Shown in pieces: positions 12,546-23,476 of a stretch of DNA of 64,000 bases. This DNA comes from Haemonchus contortus (lineage: Eukaryota; Nematoda; Chromadorea; Rhabditida; Trichostrongylidae). A program made the position numbers and the translations under genes. Positions within the stretch are counted from its first letter, which is position 1, and every line of letters begins with the position of its first letter. Under the pieces are notes generated by a model. That model saw nothing but the letters and a program-made list of their open reading frames with translations. It made no database searches and was not told the origin of the DNA. The stretch covers positions 23,513,926 to 23,577,925 of the forward strand of contig LS997567.1 in NCBI GenBank assembly GCA_000469685.2. The letters are read 5' to 3'.

Positions 12546-15500
12546 CTTGAATAGATCATGTGCTCGTGAGGGGATCGTCCTTCAAAATTGTAAAGAACAT
12601 CAACATAAAATTGGTCTCCCAGATCCTAAAGGACCGATACAGCAGACCTGGAGCAATACTGTGGAAGTCATCCTACGTTGTGCGAGGGAGACGCTGAGAG
12701 AAGCTCGAGGTGGATACGAGGAGACAAGGAAACATGGTTCTGAAATGATGAAGTCCAGCAAGTCGTGAGGCAGAAGACAGCGTCTCCGAGCAGTAGCAGA
12801 AGAAGCGAGCTCCAGGGGACCTGGCCGTCTACAGAACTATAAGGGACCCAGCAAGGCTGCCCTAGCGAAAGCAAAGAATGCGTAAATGGACGCTTTGCAC
12901 TAGAAACTCGATGGCCAACAAGCAGAGGTTCGTCTTCAGACTGGTGAAAGCGCAGCACCGGGCTACACAAGAAATCGAAGTGGTGAAGTAAGTTAAGTAC
13001 ACGGAGGGTGTAATCCTGACGAAGCCTGGTGAGTTCAGACGTAGGTGGGAAGAAAACTTCGACAGGCTCCTTAACGTAGAGCACCACCGTGAGAACAGCT
13101 CCCAAGTAGAAGCCACAATTGGCCTCGCCGCACTGTGGACTGATTGTGAGACTGAGGTGCGCAGGGCAACTGTGAGGATGAAGGCAGGAAAAGCAAGTGG
13201 CACGGATGGGGTCTCCATCGAGCCATGGAAGGCGCTTGGAGAACACGGAACTAGGTGGCTCACCCGATTCCTGAACACTGTGACCGCTGAAGGAAGAATC
13301 CCAAATACCTGGAAGAGGGGTGGAGGAACTTAGTTACGACTGAGATCACTTCGCGTCGAGTTGCGAAGTGGCCTCAATCGCAACTAACCTTATCTTAATT
13401 ACGCACCTCTCCTCGATCGTAACTAACCTCATCTTACTTATGAGAATGATGAGAATGATGAGAAAATGAAACTTCAAGAAGATAAGTTTTTCAACGTAAA
13501 ATTTTATGGTCTTTGGTTCAAAGAGATTTATTACCATGCAAGATAAAAGAAATTCCAACAAAAAAACCCAATCAAGTGTAGAGAAGCCTGATTTTCCTAA
13601 TAAAAAGTATCTTAAAATCAATAATCAAGCAACTCAGATGGTTTTGTTCGTAGCGAATTTGGACGTCTCTATGCAAAACCGCTCAATTAGGGTGCTACTT
13701 GCTCTTCGCTGATGAACTTCGTCGAATATGAGAAATGTTGATGAGTTAATGGTTGCGGTGTGGGTGTGAGCTGCGTTGGTGTAGATTGCTTAGGTACAAA
13801 AGTGGCATAGTAAGGGTTGGGGCTGCGTTGAAGCTGAAGGGTACCCCGTGAAATTTCGGAAATATAGTAGAAAGTGTCCTCAGAATACATAGTAAGTTCT
13901 AAGCAAGGCTCCTTTTCTATTGTCAATAGTTGCGTATAAATCACTTACCCACTAGATTAAATAGTAGCTGATGACATCTCTTCAATGTGCTAAATCTAGC
14001 CTGAAGTATTGTAATATTCCGTGAGAAGTGTGAAATGCCTTGGCCTAACTGATCAGCCGGCGGGCGTTCATTGGCCTTTCAAAGGCGAGATACCTCAATA
14101 TCAACCAACTACGTCGCTTCTGTAAATGTTTGATATCACAGATGAGTGGAAGTTCAAAAAAAACCAAAAGAATGTTATTTTACATCTTACACGAATTTCA
14201 TTTTTATGACTATCGAATTTCTCTATTTTATATGGTAATAAACCTCTTAACACCAAAGATCATGAAAAATTATATGTTAATCAACCAATTTTCTTGAAGT
14301 TTCATTTTCTCATCATTCCCTTCATTCGTCATCACTCTCATAAATAAGTAAGATGAGGATACTTACGATCGAGGGGAGGAACGTAATTAAGATTAGTTAC
14401 GATTGAGGTCACTGCGCACCTCGACGCGAGGGGATCTCAGGTAACTAAGTTCGCACATCCCTGGAAGAGTAGCACCATCATCCCCATATCCGAGCTCAAA
14501 GGGGACGCGATGGATGTGCTCCAACTACAGGAGATCAGGCTGACTACTCACACAATGAAACTGTTGGGAACTCATCCAGATCTCACGAAAGCAATTCGGC
14601 TTCATGCCAGAACGGTCTACAACGGATGCTATCTTTATAGCCAGACAAGTAACGGAGAGGTATCGAGAGAAACTTTGGCCTTGCTACTTGGCCTTCCTCG
14701 ATCTGGAGAAGGCCTTCCACCGTCTCCCGCGACAAGTCCTCTAGAGAACGCTCCGACAACGAAACGTTCCAGAACACCTCATCTCCCTGGTCAAAGACGT
14801 GAACAATGGGTCCACGAAAGCAATCCGCACTCCTCACGGCCTGACCAAGGTAATAGACGTCACGGTTGGGGTGCACCAGGGATCAGCTGCAAGCCCGTTA
14901 TTCTTCCTACTCACACTGGATGTCATCACAAAAGAACTCATGGATGAACCACTGAGGACCGTCCTATACGCTGACGTCATCGCTCTGCTCGCGGAAAGCA
15001 GGAAAGAACTTAGCTGCAGAAATGGCAGAAAGTGTTGGCGGATAATGGACTCTGGCTGAACGTGAAGAAAATCATGTTCTTCAGCTCCGAGTAGTGCACG
15101 GAGTCAATCGTAGACGGTCTTGGGGAAGTCATCAAAAGGGTACAGGACTTCCGGTACTTGGGCAGTGATCTAGCCGCCGACGGTAGCGTGGATCAGGCTG
15201 TAAGATCCCGCATAAACGCGGCATGGATGAAGTGAAGGGAGTCCACCGGTATTCTCTGCGACCGTCGGTACTCCACGGTGATCAGAGGAAAGGTGTACAG
15301 GACAGCAGAGAGGCTCGCGACGACTACGGCACAGAGTGATGGCCCATAAATGGGAATAATGAAAGACAGCTTCACTTCGCTGAGATGAGGATGCTCAGAT
15401 GAGCCAGCAACTGGACCAGAATAGAAACGAAGACGTCAGAGTGATCATGCATACAGCCCCTGTTCAGTTTAAGCTGAGAGAGCAGTGTCTATGATGGTAC

Positions 15501-15740
15501 GGACACATGCTGAGAAGACCACCGAATCATCCGATAAGGAATGCAATGGAGTTCGAGTCTCAGGGGAAATGACCATGAGGAGCCCCAAAGAAGAGATGGC
15601 GGGACATGATCAAGAAGGACCTCACCGAAGTCTAGTAACGGCAGAAGATGCCGTAGATAGAAGGGAGTGGAGACAGATGACGAGAATAACTGACCCTGCG
15701 ACGGCGCGTGATTAACGCTAGGAAGAAGAAGAAGAAGACC
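12546..15740 (+). pseudogene. Dead RTE-type LINE reverse transcriptase, split by a hAT-like element
   Basis: Non-LTR retrotransposon remains read in shifting frames. The pre-RT linker (W-F-W-N-D-E-V-Q near 12730-12755) is followed by the RT N-terminal part (K-A-G-K-A-S-G-T-D-G-V near 13183-13213). The 13318-14461 insertion comes next. Then come the RT core with V-H-Q-G-S-A-A-S-P-L near 14872-14903 and L-Y-A-D-V-I-A near 14966, and the post-RT region (F-R-Y-L-G-S-D near 15147, then W-M-K and a C-D-R-R block). The catalytic Y-A-D-D has become Y-A-D-V, and several stops and shifts are present. The 3' end is an AGAAG-rich tail at about 15720-15740, as in many RTE elements. The endonuclease is missing or unrecognisable. 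Cannot move by itself. Confidence 0.8.
13318..14461 (+). mobile_element. 1,144-bp hAT-like non-autonomous transposon, copy 1
   Basis: Inserted in the LINE with an exact 8-bp duplication TGGAAGAG (13310-13317 and 14462-14469). Terminal inverted repeats of roughly 150-200 bp run inward from GGGTGGAGGAACTTAGTTACG on the left and match the reverse complement of ..CTAAGTTCGCACATCCC on the right. The interior has no transposase. It matches, with divergence, the interior of copy 2 at 23536-24674 (for example the AATGTGCTAAATCTAGCCTG block near 13985 against AAGGTGCTGAATTTAGCCTG near 24198). An 8-bp target duplication is typical of hAT transposases. Confidence 0.88.
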
Positions 15741-17055
15741 AAGAGGAAGAAGAATATGGTTCGCTAATGGTTGCATAGGCCTCTCTGAATTCCTATAGCT
15801 ATACTTTTCCACTGACAGAAAATGCAGAAAAGTTCAGGAAAATCACGTGCTCTCGATCTTACACGTAGTCAAGTCAGTAAGCAACCTACCATCTCTCCGT
15901 GGTCGGTTATGAGAATTATTCCTGACAAGCGGTGTGACACTAACTAGTGTTGCGGATGGATAGTCTATTATCGAGCACATATTTGAATACGGTTCGTCAT
16001 GTACTTTTTAGGCTGAATCAGTAGTTCTCCATGATGACCTACCCTACTAAAGTATAGTGATATATTTCAAAATGCTGCTATCTCTGAGCTCCATCTAGAC
16101 TTGTTGTCGTTGTGTGTACTTTTCGAGGCCCTTGACCCTTCACTTTTATTGTTAAGCTATCGGCGTATAAGGCCTTCGTCAGACTTTAATTATTTACATA
16201 CATTTTTGCACCAGTTGGCCTGCGCACGGTACCGTGCGCGACTCATGGTTTTTGATAAATGATTTCCTTCAAGATAACCTGAAGCGTAATCGTCTTAGCA
16301 ACACAGTAACCACCCCTTTCCGAAAAATGGAGAGTACCGTTCTATCACCCCTACTAATAGCGTCATAAGCCGTCTGTCGAGAGCGCACATATCTAGCAAA
16401 TACCAATTGGCAACCAATTACATTAGTTTATCCATATATTAACCGAGACAATCCAGAAAATCAAGAAAGGACCTTGAAATCATTTACTTTCTTGTTTACC
16501 CCTTACCATTGTGGAATAGGGCGGAGGTGGTGCAGTGGCAAGTGGCGCATTATTTCACACGCATGGTCAGGAGAATCCTCATCCGAGAATACCCCAGATG
16601 GCTACCGAGGCAACTGTTTAGCGCAGCACTTCTCCCCCCTGTCTCACTTCAAATGTGCATTACTATCAGCTTTCCTATCAGTTCCGGATCGATATGCGCC
16701 TAGGAAACCGAGCGTTCCATCCCTCTAGGGTCGGTTAATGGTACGGGACTCGTCTGGGAAGATAAAAGCACTGGCCTGTACATCAAGTCATTGTATAGGC
16801 CACATACGCACTCATTACGCCACTACGATTCCAAGTGGAAGTCGAGTGCGGGAGCGCATCTCTCAGACGGGATTGATTAACTTGTGGATTGTATACTTGT
16901 ACTTCACTGAGGATGAAATGAGATTTTATTTGCACTTCGATGATTTATCCACACCCGTCGAAGTAGGCATTTCATAGCATACCAATCGACGATCTCGTTG
17001 GCCGATATATTGCCTTATGAGATTCTACGCAAAAATTATGTTAAGCAGGTCCAAA
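15741..17055. other. No gene recognised; an 18-bp perfect palindrome at 16222-16239
   Basis: Short overlapping frames only. The palindrome GCGCACGGTACCGTGCGC resembles the GC-rich hairpins at the 3' ends of the Helitron-like copies (20297, 51488), but no other part of that family surrounds it. Near 16515-16560 there is a weak tRNA-like A-box (GTGGTGCAGTGGCAAGTGG) without a good B-box. Confidence 0.4.
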
Positions 17056-17215
17056 TTAACTATTTGTGCGGAAGCCCCGCTCCCAACGGGCGGAGTCTAC
17101 ACCTGTCACCTGCCATTAGTTTTCCCATTTTGCCGCCTGCACCTCTGCAAAATTTGAAGCCCCGCCCCTAGTGGGTGAAGCCTAGCTTGAGTCACGTGCA
17201 CCCAATGAGTCGGCT
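17056..17215 (+). repeat. Fragment of the GC-rich minisatellite subfamily
   Basis: About 1.3 units related to 10300-10800: CCCCGCTCCCAACGGGCGGAG, CCTGCCATTAG, CATTTTGCCGCCTGCACC, AAATTTGAAGCCCCGCCCC. No microsatellite and no ends. Confidence 0.7.
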
Positions 17216-17554
17216 CCTTCCCCACTTGTTAGAACCTGTCCGAGCCGTTCCAGTTGATTTTCAAATGAGGATATGTAAGATAGTTAAGACAAACAAAAAA
17301 AAGAAAGAAAAACAGACAAAAGGACATTTGTGGTTTATATATAGTAAGGATACATCACTCAGTACCATTATCACTTACAGTACAAAAAACATCAAATCAT
17401 AACAAGTCTACCGGAATTATTGGGGAAATATTGAGGGAATGGCCTTGTCGGCGGGGAAATTAAAGGGAAAATGGATGTTCTTTATTGAGGCGTCTACGTC
17501 TAGGTGTTATCATTCAATCAGTCTCAGTTAGTCACGCATCTCCTTCTTCGCATT
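17216..17554. other. No feature recognised
   Basis: A-rich, low-complexity stretch followed by unremarkable sequence before the GIY-YIG fragment. Confidence 0.4.
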
Positions 17555-17880
17555 GATTTAAGGTTTGATGCGGTATATTTTCCAAGCCTCCATGATTTTC
17601 ATTTCCAGTGGCCGTACCAAATATCTATGCAAAACGCTCACATCGAGGGATGGAAGGTTCCTCCTCATGCCTAAGTGTGCGGTGCCTAGAAAACTGCTGT
17701 GTGGATAGGCAGCGGGATTGACCAACGCCCTTTTACGTTCATCAAGGCGGATCTTCTGTGGTCTCGCAGTCTCCCCCACGTACTTTTCTCCACATTCCCC
17801 ACATTGAAGCTGAAGTTCACAGAGCTTCTCATATATGCAGTATCGACAAGACTGCTCCACGATCGAGAGCTGGGGAGGGA
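17555..17880 (-). pseudogene. GIY-YIG endonuclease fragment of a Penelope-like element
   Basis: Minus-strand peptide with a Cys pair (C-G-E-C-G-E-K) running into Y-V-G-E-T-A-R-P, then an Arg/Glu-containing helix (L-D-E-R-K-R-A-L), H-L-G-M-R-R, and S-V-L-H-R-Y-L-V-R-P-L-E..E-A-W-K-I-Y-R-I-K-P. This is the arrangement of the C-terminal GIY-YIG nuclease of Penelope-like retroelements, which nicks target DNA. A second diverged copy is at 49418-49745 on the plus strand, ending in the same L-H-R-Y-L-V-R..I-Y-R-I-K-P. The adjacent RT-tail fragment at 18001 points the opposite way, so this copy is rearranged. No complete RT is present. Confidence 0.7.
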
Positions 17881-18000
17881 TGGATTCCTTCCGTTCCTCA
17901 CTGCGTAATACGACTAAGTGACAGTCATAAGGAACACAGAGGGTATAGAAAGAGAGCTTCGTCGAACATCTTGTTGCATTCTAGAAGCGCATATTCTATT

Positions 18001-18186
18001 TATATGAAGGCAAACGTCGTGCGGAATCTTTTGAATACGAAGAAGAAGCTTGGGACACGAATCCAGTTGTTGGTGCCAAAATTGAAAGTCCTTGAAAGCA
18101 ACGGTTACCCCGAAGGCAATACAAGGACTTGGGTCATGCACAGAACACCTGATAGTGTGAGCCTCATTGTGCCTTTTGTCAACGCC
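18001..18186 (+). pseudogene. Probable Penelope-like pre-endonuclease fragment
   Basis: Open peptide with N-V-V-R-N-L-L-N-T-K-K-K-L-G-T-R, E-S-N-G-Y-P-E-G and S-V-S-L-I-V-P-F-V-N. It matches 49092-49280 (V-V-K-N-L-L-K-T-M-E-K-L-R-T-R and following), which sits upstream of the plus-strand GIY-YIG copy there. The N-G-Y-P and V-P-F words recall the region between RT and endonuclease in Penelope-like elements. Its right end is cut by Helitron-like copy B, which begins at 18187. Confidence 0.5.
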
Positions 18187-18206
18187 TCACTATATATAAA
18201 TCGCTA

Positions 18207-18377
<171 letters not shown>

Positions 18378-18959
18378 ACGGAAATTCGATAAAACCTGAA
18401 GAAGCACCTGGAGAAGTCGGGTCAAGTTTGGAATGGGTTGAGCACAGGGTAAGTGCAACAGAGTACATGTGAGCCTTGCGGAGCTCCGCCCCCAAGGGGC
18501 GTGGCATGCGCCGGAGTTGGGCAAGGTCATGGGGAAATTCTTCTCATTGTGTCTCATAACAATCCAGACGCCTGGAAAAAATGTGCAACGGTGAGGGATG
18601 GGTAACAATTAAAATATAGGAAACTTACCGGCGGCGGGCAGTACTTTCCACAGAGATTCATAATTCGAGTCAGCGAAGGCGTCGAGGCCAGGAAAAGAAA
18701 TAAAAAGAGTGAGCAAGGCCTTATGCGTGCTGGGCATGCGTAAGCTTAGCGAAGGGCGGGCGTTGAGGTGAAGGCTACTTTTCAAAAATAACTGTAACCT
18801 CGTTCAGAAACGTTCTAGAATGCGCGAAAGAGGTCAGAGGTAATGGAACAAAGGTGGTCAAATCCTCGAAGTGGGCGATATTGGCACCAAAGTGGGCTGG
18901 ACTTAGATCAAAAATTTATAATTCTATTTAGAAACGTTCTGGGATGCGGCAAAAAGGTG

Positions 18960-19123
18960 TTAAAGGCACTGTTCGCGATGATTCAATGGGCGGGTGTGTC
19001 GGTGACGTGTCCGCCTCTCATTCGATGTCACGTCAGACTGTCGAATGTCGAATGAGAGGCAATGAGAGGCGGACACGTCACCGACACACCCGCCCATTGA
19101 ATCATCGCGAACAGTGCCTTTAA
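18960..19123. mobile_element. 156-bp palindromic TTAA MITE nested in copy B
   Basis: Element 18964-19119 flanked by TTAA (18960-18963 and 19120-19123). Arms of about 60 bp run from AGGCACTGTTCGCG to its exact complement, with an imperfect centre near 19020-19060. It lies inside a 127-bp minisatellite unit; removing the element and one TTAA leaves GGTGTTAAGGTGTAAAAG, which matches sister units such as GTGTTAAGATGTAAAAG near 19221. This gives an exact empty site. Confidence 0.93.
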
Positions 19124-20324
19124 GGTGTAAAAGATCAAATGTGGTCAAATCCCAGAAAAGGGCGGGTTAGACAAAATTTTATAACTCTGTTCAGAAACGA
19201 TCTGGGATGCGGCAAAAATGTGTTAAGATGTAAAAGAACAATATGGTCATAACCCATAAGTGGGCGGGGTTGGCATTAAAGTGGGCGGGGCTTAGACCAA
19301 AATTTATAACTCTATTCAGAAACGTTGTGGGATGCGGCAAAAAGTGGTAAGATGTAGTAGAACAAATGTGGTCAGATTTTGGCACTAAAGCGGGCTTACA
19401 TCAAAACTATTAGGTTTCTTCAGATGCGTTTTAGAACGCGGGAAAAAGATGTCTCGAGGTAGCAAAAAAATGTGGTTCAAAGTCTGAAGTATGTGGGGTT
19501 CGCAAAGAGGGGGTGGGGGGCCGAGATTAAGAATTTTTTACATCTGTCCTCCACACTAACCCTGACCACATAGGTGTACAACTAGATGATACCACTAAAC
19601 TCTTTAAAAATCAGGCTAAAAATTTTCTAAAAGTTAGTATCCATGTTTCCACACACAGTTGCCCCTTCTACACAAGAGCAAATACACTACATCAACTTCA
19701 GACCTCACAAAATAAGGTCCACAGCAACCCCGGCCACACAGGTGCATACCCCGTAGAGACGTGTGAGTCCCTACAGCTACTCAAAGGGGCTCTCCTTCAA
19801 AGTTAGTGTTTATGGCCACACACAGCCCAAACTACACAGTTTCTTCGACGACATGGACTGCAGAGGTATTTGATTTGGATACATCGGAGTACTCTTCATG
19901 ACCACACGCAGCCCAAACCAAGATATTTGTTCATTAAAATCAGAAAAGGTTGAAGTTATTGCTTGAAAATCTCCGTCGCCCTTGCTGAAGAATATTGTGT
20001 ATAAACATGTGTTGCTTTGATAAATTACATGTTTCAAAATCAAGTGTCATGTATAACATGCTCATACTCCAACCGAGCTGGACAAACTTTTCTAATACAC
20101 AACAAACACCCTTCTTGAACTGCTTACCGTTCTGTCCGAATTTTCGTGATCTAGCGAGAAAATTTCATTCTTCCCATGAGACAAAAAACGATGGCCGCTA
20201 CAGGGAAGTGTCAGGGAAGAGGCTCAGATGATTGAAGGTCCATAATGAAAATCAGAAGCTCATGTGGCTCCGTCCCTTATGGCTAGAGCCCCCAGCGCAC
20301 GCGCTAGCGTGCGCAGACGCCTAG

Positions 20325-20651
20325 TAGCGGCCTTTGTAAATAATTAAGGTCTGTAGAAGCCACCATATGCGAAAGCTCGCCAACAAAAGTGAGGAGTCAG
20401 CAGCTTCGAAAAGTACACATAACACGACACGTATAGAGATATTATTCTGTACAGCAACGCTGCACCCGTTTTGGTTGCTGTCATACAGAGAACGGTGGTC
20501 TGGCCGACTACCGAAATGGCGCGTCAGGCGTATTACTTTTCTTGACTACCTCGAGGGGTGTCTTATCCTTCTGCCCCGGTACTACAAGAGGTCCTGTTCA
20601 AGTAGCACTTTCACGAGTAGTCAAAGGAAACAGTTGGTATGAAAAAAAACT
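20325..20651. other. No feature recognised
   Basis: Short plus-strand frame 20367-20642 with no recognisable product, between copy B and a mariner relic. Confidence 0.4.
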
Positions 20652-20653
20652 TA

Positions 20654-21410
20654 GATTGATGCATAATTATTGCGGATTTTTTCGCGGCTTTTTTTCCCTC
20701 GATAGAATTTGAAAACTGAATTCGAGTTTTCTCTAGAAATGATCTACTTGATTTCCTCTACAAGAATACACTCAAAAACCATCCGCAAATTCGCGCAATT
20801 ATGCTCTACTTTTTCGAGAAATGTCGGAAGGTGGCACACTCATTCCGCGATCCTAGTAACTATTTTTTTAACAAGTTTTATTTAATGAAACGACAAAAAT
20901 ACTGAACAAAAAAATGTTCAAATAATTGCTTCGGAACTTATCCACCATTTCCGTCAGGCACTGCTTCCCATTGGCTAGATAGTCGGATTACAGAAGCGAA
21001 GAACCTTTGATCCTTGGAGGCCATCCACGCCTTGACATCGGCCATCAAGTCATCCAAATCAACGTAACTTCTATTCTCTAGCCATTTTTTCGATGAACGG
21101 TTGACAAGATAACCCATAAAAGTTTCTGCTGGTGAATATGGCAGATTTAGGGGCAGATCCCACTTCTTGGTTGGCTCTGGCTGATTGTTTGATCGCCGAA
21201 AAGTTACTGAGATCGCGGAATGACTGTGTCACATTCCAATCATTCTCGAAATAGTTAAGCCTAATGTCGCAGATATACGGATGGTTTTTTGAGTATATTC
21301 TAGTAGAGGAAATCAAGTAGCTCATTACTGGAAAAAACCCGAATTCAATATTCAAATTCTATCGAGAGAAAAAAAGCCGCGAAAAAAACCGCAACAATTA
21401 TGGATCAACC
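20654..21410 (-). mobile_element. Internally deleted mariner relic
   Basis: TA at 20652-20653 and 21411-21412 flank inverted ends of about 150 bp beginning G-R-TTGATSCATAATTRTTGCGG. The minus-strand interior keeps only the transposase C-terminus: a P-Y-S-P remnant, then K-S-Y-V-D-L-D-D-L-M-A-D-V-K-A-W-M and F-F-A-S..L-S-S-Q-W-E-A-V-P-D-G-N-G, as at the end of mariner transposases. The catalytic domain is lost. Confidence 0.8.
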
Positions 21411-21965
21411 TAATACATTTAGATTTAATAGTCATTGTTTTCCATTTTTCTGTTCAACATAGTTCAGCACTTCAAAAAAAATCCGCCTAAACCATACCTT
21501 ATCATAAGGAAATAAAAATGTAATTATTCTCTTGTCTTCGGAGCGAAGCCGGGGGCATCAACGGCATCGAAGGAGATTGATTCAACTAGCTGATTGATCG
21601 CAAGTTTGTCATTCTAATCGATGCTTCTAATTGGACAAACTTTTAACATTTGTGGGCTTTCTAATTACCTTTTATTGACTCTTCCGGAGTTCAATGATGT
21701 TCAGGTCTTTACTACAGGCTGGATATATCGAGACATCAAACTATGCGACCACTTAAACATTTGTGCATCACAGGCGCGTGGGCAGTGTCTTTACCATGTT
21801 GGAATGTAAATATTCTTTCACGTGCAGGTCGGTCAGAAGGCAATATCCATTTCCCTTATATGTACATGAGTCGGTGAGGGAAATGATGATTACGGGGTCC
21901 AATGCCTACGCTTAAATAACCTTCTCTGAAATTTTACAAAACTGCCATAGTGATCAAAATTGGCA

Positions 21966-22023
21966 ATTAATTCTTAAGGTTACGCCCAGTGTTAATACAC
22001 TGGGTGTAACCTTAAGAATTAAT
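21966..22023. repeat. 26-bp stem hairpin
   Basis: Arms 21966-21991 and 21998-22023 pair with one mismatch around the loop TTAATA. No surrounding element is recognised. Confidence 0.85.
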
Positions 22024-22809
22024 AGGGTTAATACGCCGTTTAACAGAAGAATACATATTTAAAATGAACGGAACTGGCTTCGTTTCGTCGGTCCAGATGA
22101 TTTCGCGAAGGCGAACGAGGGTCTAGTTGAATGCACGAGGTGTACATACACCCTTGGGGTCGAGCTTGTCAGATCTTCAGATGAATCAACGACTCCCTGA
22201 CGGGATTTTACCGAAAAAAAAACCAGCGTTTTGTGTGGTCATCCGAGATGGTGAAGGACGCGGTATTTTTTTGGACTTCTGGGGATCCTGACGCGATACA
22301 CGAGCGATCTCCCGGTACCTTGCAGAATCAGTCATTTGCGGCCTTTGTCCGTTTGGTCGCAGAATCCCAGAAACTTCGCCAACAGCCTTAGTAATCATAA
22401 GCTCGACATAGCCGAACTGCCTCGAAAACCGAGCATGCATTATACATTGAATACTGTCTACGAAAAGCTGCACTATCGTAAAAAGCGAGATCTAGAGGTT
22501 TGTCTATAAAAACAAACGAGCTAACGAAAAAACCAGCCGAAAGAATTCTAACGAAAAAGACACTAGAAAGCTAATTTGAAAAGACGCCACTCGTACGAGT
22601 TGGAAGAGAAAAGCCCTTGATAAGAAATAAAAAATGCAAGGTGAATTTCCGATTTCAACCGACTATTTCGGATAAATGGTATCATAGATGCAAAATGCTG
22701 TTTTTCGAGAAGCCATATTTAACAGCGTGTTCTCTGCACGAATTGCATCCGACATTTTAAACTGTACAAGTAAACTCATTTTATTAGGTAAATCTCAATA
22801 TAGCAGTTT
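22024..22809 (-). other. Unassigned; possible transposase DNA-binding remnant on minus strand
   Basis: Minus-strand 22473-22186 is open for 95 codons with a Lys/Arg-rich pattern (G-Q-R-P-Q-M-T-D-S-A-R-Y-R-E-I-A-R) that vaguely resembles the linker and second helix-turn-helix of Tc1/mariner transposases. No inverted ends were found. The remainder, up to the old gypsy LTR, is unremarkable. Confidence 0.25.
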
Positions 22810-23187
22810 TGTCGGATGGACCCACATGGGGTCGCAAGAGTAGTGCCATCTAAGGTCAAGAGCATGCAGGGCGGCAAGATCACCCGCGACCTACCCATGA
22901 GAGAGGACCTGGGAGAAGTTTGCGCGGGTTTTTGCGGTATAAATAGATGAGGCAATTCGTTTAGGCATTGGACCCCACTCTCCTCTAGAGCAGTACCGGA
23001 AATGCCTCCCTGCCAGAGCGACACGCCCTCCCCCCTCGTCAGCTCCCCGATATTTTTTTACCGTTCTAATGTTTCGGTTTATTTTTCTTGTTATTGTTCT
23101 GTTTGGTTTTGCCATATTCTTCATAATTTCGCGTTTGTTCCGTGTACAGTCACAAAAGCCTCCTTTGGACGGCTAGTATAAATCCCA
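22810..23187 (+). repeat. 5' LTR of the old gypsy element
   Basis: Begins TGTCGGATGGACCCACATGG and ends CA directly before the primer site. TATA-like GGTATAAATAGATGAG lies near 22937. Matches the 3' LTR at 32037 with numerous differences and indels. Confidence 0.9.
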
Positions 23188-23205
23188 TGGGGGCCGAACC
23201 GCTCT
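23188..23205 (+). promoter_or_regulatory. Primer binding site, old gypsy
   Basis: TGGGGGCCGAACCGCTCT immediately after the LTR. It agrees with the young element's site at 35811 in 17 of 18 bases, so both used the same tRNA primer. I do not name the tRNA. Confidence 0.85.
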
Positions 23206-23476
23206 GATAGGAAGTGGACCGAACACAGAAAAAAACGTAAGCACTGGCTAAGTAGAGCAGTCGTTCGCCCACTATTGAAGAGGTTGTTGCCGAGATAAGG
23301 GCAACCCAGTAAAGTGCAGTGGAGGGAGCCACTGTAACATGGAGAGTTTGAGTTTGTGCTGCCGTCACCGCAAGCAAGGGTGACCGTTCTCTTCTCACTC
23401 GTTTTCGCGGTGTCGTTGTTGCAATTAGTGACATTGTGTCACAAAAGTACGGAACTCTGTTGCAGAGCACGACAGA

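Noticed and set aside
12668..13246. 192-codon minus-strand frame
   Set aside because: It lies opposite the LINE reverse transcriptase linker and N-terminal region, which gives recognisable protein on the plus strand; this is a shadow.
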